A model generated the notes under the pieces. That model worked only from the letters and a program-made list of their open reading frames with translations. It did no database searches and had not been told where the DNA came from. Source: UMGS1279 sp045534095 (GTDB taxonomy: Bacteria; Bacillota; Clostridia; Oscillospirales; Acutalibacteraceae). From it: 8,027 nt of DNA. A program made the position numbers and the translations under genes. Below, piece after piece: positions 5,832 through 8,027 of the stretch (the first letter of the stretch is position 1; each line of letters begins with the position of its first letter). The stretch covers positions 1 to 8,027 of the forward strand of contig JAZSJA010000008.1 in NCBI GenBank assembly GCA_045534095.1, given 5' to 3'.

Positions 5832-6548
5832 ATGGAAATCAAAACTATTAAAGACGAACTTAATTCTCTTGCCTACCATGGCAGAGGCATTATAATCGGT
5901 AAATCTGCCGATGGCCAAAAGGCTATCACCGCCTATTTTATAATGGGTAGAAGTGAAAACAGCCGCAACCGAGTATTTATTGAGGATGGCGAGGGCATTC
6001 GCACTCAGGCTTTTGACGAGAGCAAAATGACCGACCCCCATCTTATTATCTACGCTCCCGTTCGTGTTCTTGGCAACAAAACCATTGTTACCAACGGTGA
6101 CCAGACCGATACCATCTATGAGCTTATGGATAGACAAATGACCTTTGAGCAGTCACTTCGTACCCGTGAGTTTGAAGATGATGCTCCCAACTACACTCCC
6201 AGAATTTCAGGTATTATCCACCTTGAAAACGGTGATATGAACTATGCAATGTCAATTTTAAAATCTGCCGATGGCGACGGTTCTTCCTGTCAGCGTTACA
6301 CCTACGCATACCAAAGTCCCATTGCAGGTAAGGCGAAGTTCATTCACACCTACAAGTGTGACGGAAATCCTCTACCAAGCTTTGAGGGCGAGCCTAAAAC
6401 TCTGGAACTTCCCGATACCGATATTGATTCCTTAACAAATCTTATTTGGGAAAATCTTAATGAAGATAACAAGGTATCCCTTTTTGTAAGATATATTGAT
6501 TTAAAAACCGGCAAATACGAATCCCGAATTGTTAATAAAAATCTGTAG
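5832..6548 (+). CDS. purO: PurO-type IMP cyclohydrolase
   Basis: Predicted to close the second ring of the purine: FAICAR gives IMP + H2O, the last step of the pathway. At 238 residues it looks like the archaeal-type IMP cyclohydrolase family (IMP_cyclohyd), not the MGS-fold N-terminal domain of PurH. Supporting segments are YHGRGIIIGKS (15-25), AYFIMGRSENSRNRVF (34-49), NGDQTDTIYELMDRQ (about 88-102), APNYTPRISG (118-127) and GNPLPSFEGEP near 178-188. GAAAGGAA (5815-5822) precedes the ATG, and only 21 bp separate it from purN. It sits next to the stand-alone AICAR formyltransferase, so the two together replace bifunctional PurH. Its stop codon TAG is part of a hairpin repeat that begins in the last codons of the gene. 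Assignment is by motif memory; active-site residues were not checked. Confidence 0.9.
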   Translation: MEIKTIKDELNSLAYHGRGIIIGKSADGQKAITAYFIMGRSENSRNRVFIEDGEGIRTQAFDESKMTDPHLIIYAPVRVLGNKTIVTNGDQTDTIYELMDRQMTFEQSLRTREFEDDAPNYTPRISGIIHLENGDMNYAMSILKSADGDGSSCQRYTYAYQSPIAGKAKFIHTYKCDGNPLPSFEGEPKTLELPDTDIDSLTNLIWENLNEDNKVSLFVRYIDLKTGKYESRIVNKNL

Positions 6549-6569
6549 GGAACGTTCTTGACCGTTCCG
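6539..6569. repeat. Small GTAGGGA-type hairpin repeat, copy 2, overlapping the purO stop
   Basis: AAATCT-GTAGGGA opens the unit. GGAACG (6549-6554) pairs with CGTTCC (6563-6568) across an 8-base loop, ending in G at 6569. The plan equals copy 1 at 4072-4102, but four of the six stem pairs differ in sequence while pairing is kept. The TAG inside GTAGGGA (6546-6548) is the purO stop codon. Confidence 0.55.
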
Positions 6570-6589
6570 CACGGTTATTACAAACACAG

Positions 6590-6595
6590 AAAGGA
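6590..6595 (+). promoter_or_regulatory. purV Shine-Dalgarno site
   Basis: AAAGGA lies 10 bases before ATG 6606. The in-frame TTG at 6558 falls inside the loop of the hairpin repeat, with no ribosome site, so the ATG is the start. Confidence 0.7.
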
Positions 6596-6605
6596 ACAAT
6601 CAAAA

Positions 6606-7790
6606 ATGAAAGAATTTGAACTTAAATATGGTTGTAATCCCAACCAAAAACCTGCAAAAATTTATATGGCAGATGGCAGTGAGCTTCCCATTGAGATTCT
6701 CTCAGGTCGTCCCGGCTACATCAACTTTTTAGATGCATTTAACTCTTGGCAGCTTGTTAAGGAACTCAAAGCCGCTTTAGGTCTCCCTGCAGTTACCTCC
6801 TTTAAGCACGTTAGCCCCACCTCTGCCGCAGTTGGCATTCCTCTTTCCGACAAGCTTAAAAAGGCCTGCTTTGTAGATGATATCGAGGGTCTTGATGAGT
6901 CCCCCTTAGCATGTGCTTATGCAAGAGCAAGAGGTACCGACCGTATGTGTTCCTTTGGTGATTGGGTTGCCCTTTCCGACGTTTGTGACGTTACCACCGC
7001 TTTAATGATTAAGCGTGAGGTTTCCGATGGTATCATCGCTCCAGGTTATGAGCCTGAAGCACTTGAGATTTTAAAATCCAAGAGAAACGGAAACTACAAC
7101 GTAGTTAAAATCGACCCCGATTTTGTTCCCGCCGAGGTTGAAACCAAGCAGGTTTACGGTATCACCTTTGAGCAGGGCAGAAATAATTTTGAAATTAACA
7201 AAGAACTCCTTGAAAATATCGTTACCGATAACAAGGATTTACCCGAGAGTGCAGTAAGAGATTTAATTATTGCTCTTATCACCCTTAAATATACCCAGTC
7301 CAATTCCGTTTGCTACGCAGTAGACGGTCAGGCAATCGGTGTTGGTGCAGGTCAGCAGTCCAGAATCCATTGCACCCGTTTGGCAGGCACCAAGGCAGAT
7401 ACTTGGTTCTTACGTCAACACGACAAAGTTTTAAATCTTCCCTTTAAGGCAGATATTGCACGTCCTACCCGTGACAACGTAATCGACGGCTATATCAACC
7501 GCAATGAAGAGGACGTTACTGCCGATGGCATTTGGCAAAACTACTTTACCGAACAGCCCGCACCCCTTACCGATGAGGATATTAAAGCATATCTTTCCAC
7601 CATTGATGGTGTAGCACTCGGTTCCGATGCTTTCTTCCCCTTTGATGATAACATTGAGCGTGCAAAACGCAGCGGTGTTAAATATATTGCAGAACCCGGT
7701 GGATCAATCCGTGACGATGCTGTTATTGCTTGTGCAAATAAGTACGGAATGACTATTTCGTTTACAGGAATGCGACTCTTCCATCATTAA
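6606..7790 (+). CDS. purV: Stand-alone AICAR formyltransferase (PurV; PurH transformylase domain only)
   Basis: Transfers a formyl group from 10-formyl-THF to AICAR (ZMP), giving FAICAR. The 394-residue protein covers only the C-terminal transformylase part of bifunctional PurH and lacks the roughly 200-residue cyclohydrolase domain. It opens with ELKYGCNPNQKPA (5-17) and has SFKHVSP with the catalytic Lys67-His68 pair. CAYARARGTDR, YTQSNSV, the GVGAGQQSRIHCTRLAG segment and the C-terminal PGGSIRDD and TGMRLFHH follow. Such proteins are often labelled purH. Its substrate ZMP is the riboswitch ligand upstream, so loss of activity or lack of folate would raise operon expression. The gap to purO is 57 bp and holds the second hairpin repeat. 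Normal start and stop; no frameshift seen. Confidence 0.94.
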   Translation: MKEFELKYGCNPNQKPAKIYMADGSELPIEILSGRPGYINFLDAFNSWQLVKELKAALGLPAVTSFKHVSPTSAAVGIPLSDKLKKACFVDDIEGLDESPLACAYARARGTDRMCSFGDWVALSDVCDVTTALMIKREVSDGIIAPGYEPEALEILKSKRNGNYNVVKIDPDFVPAEVETKQVYGITFEQGRNNFEINKELLENIVTDNKDLPESAVRDLIIALITLKYTQSNSVCYAVDGQAIGVGAGQQSRIHCTRLAGTKADTWFLRQHDKVLNLPFKADIARPTRDNVIDGYINRNEEDVTADGIWQNYFTEQPAPLTDEDIKAYLSTIDGVALGSDAFFPFDDNIERAKRSGVKYIAEPGGSIRDDAVIACANKYGMTISFTGMRLFHH

Positions 7791-7822
7791 AGATCTAGCA
7801 CGGATTTGTGGATTAAAATGTC

Positions 7823-7892
7823 GGGGAGAATATTATTCTCTCTCAAACACCGGCGATTGCTATTCGCCCCTAAAATCAAAATATATATTTTG
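7823..7892. other. Cluster of three inverted repeats in the purV-purD gap
   Basis: Three adjacent palindromes occur: GAGAAT/ATTCTC (7826-7831 with 7835-7840, extendable through a G-T pair), GGCGA/TCGCC (7852-7856 with 7864-7868, 7-base loop) and the perfect 16-mer CAAAATATATATTTTG (7877-7892). None is followed by a clear T-tract. They may tune mRNA processing between purV and purD or be an operator-like site. I recognise no known RNA class. The 132-bp gap holds no supported gene. Confidence 0.4.
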
Positions 7893-7922
7893 CATAAATA
7901 CAAAATATAAAGAGGTACATTC

Positions 7923-8027
7923 ATGAAAATTATGGTTATTGGTGGCGGTGGCAGAGAGCACGCCATTATAAAATCTCTTAAAAAGAATAAATCGGTTGAA
8001 ACTATTTTCGCTCTGCCCGGTAACGGC
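7923..8027 (+). CDS. purD: PurD, phosphoribosylamine-glycine ligase (N-terminal part, cut by window end)
   Basis: Only the first 35 codons are present; the frame runs open off the window end. The start MKIMVIGGGGREHAI is the typical PurD N-terminus (IGxGGREHAL), and ALPGNG near residues 30-35 matches the usual xxPGNxG. GAGGT (7912-7916) lies six bases before the ATG. PurD joins glycine to phosphoribosylamine with ATP to give GAR, which PurN then formylates. In this operon it would draw on the phosphoribosylamine made by the unusual PurF. Full-length PurD has about 420 residues, so most of the gene lies outside. Confidence 0.93.
   Translation, partial: MKIMVIGGGGREHAIIKSLKKNKSVETIFALPGNG

Noticed and set aside
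6558..6605. TTG start for the AICAR formyltransferase, adding 16 residues
   Set aside because: It begins inside a hairpin repeat without a ribosome site; ATG 6606 has AAAGGA at ten bases, as in purE and purO.
7806..7836. Internal promoter for purD (TTGTGG then TATTAT)
   Set aside because: The spacer is 19 bp, the -35 match is weak, and the -10 falls inside a hairpin; not convincing.

Overview
The window looks like a chromosomal segment of a low-to-mid GC anaerobic Firmicute of the class Clostridia (Oscillospirales/Christensenellales-like; lineage is inferred). The reasons are the consensus sigma-A promoter, the GAAAGGAA-type Shine-Dalgarno sites, clostridial-style Pur proteins (a PurF starting MGGFFG, a PurO with GRSENSRNRVF) and small intergenic hairpin repeats. 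It is mainly one strand-uniform de novo purine operon. All genes are on the + strand.

Layout: bases 1-337 carry no gene. They hold a double hairpin (37-71), a possible promoter (220-249) and a Shine-Dalgarno site. A 12-helix major facilitator transporter of the organophosphate antiporter (OPA) type follows (338-1537). The gap 1538-1857 holds a weak A/T-rich terminator, a near-perfect promoter (TTGACA-17-TATAAT, 1616-1644), a ZTP (pfl) riboswitch aptamer (1678-1788) and an intrinsic terminator that shares bases with aptamer helix P3 (1785-1826). The operon then reads purE (1858-2358), purF-like (2452-3873), purM (4144-5181), purN (5178-5810, overlapping purM by 4 bp), purO (5832-6548), stand-alone AICAR formyltransferase purV (6606-7790) and the first 35 codons of purD (7923 to window end). 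The purF-purM gap (270 bp) and the purV-purD gap (132 bp) contain inverted repeats and no supported gene.

How it works together: the encoded steps are PRPP to phosphoribosylamine (PurF), to GAR (PurD), to FGAR (PurN), FGAM to AIR (PurM), the AIR/CAIR carboxylation step (PurE), AICAR to FAICAR (PurV) and FAICAR to IMP (PurO). PurL/PurQ/PurS, PurK, PurC and PurB are not in the window. The riboswitch is expected to sense ZMP/ZTP (AICAR nucleotides), which build up when 10-formyl-THF is short. PurN and PurV both use that cofactor, so the regulator fits its operon.

The most notable points are these. (1) PurF has lost its glutaminase nucleophile (Cys to Gly) and other glutamine-site residues, while keeping the PRPP site and all four Fe-S cluster cysteines. 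(2) The usual fused PurH is replaced by separate PurO and PurV proteins. (3) Two copies of a small hairpin repeat have different but self-complementary stems, and one of them supplies the stop codon of purO.
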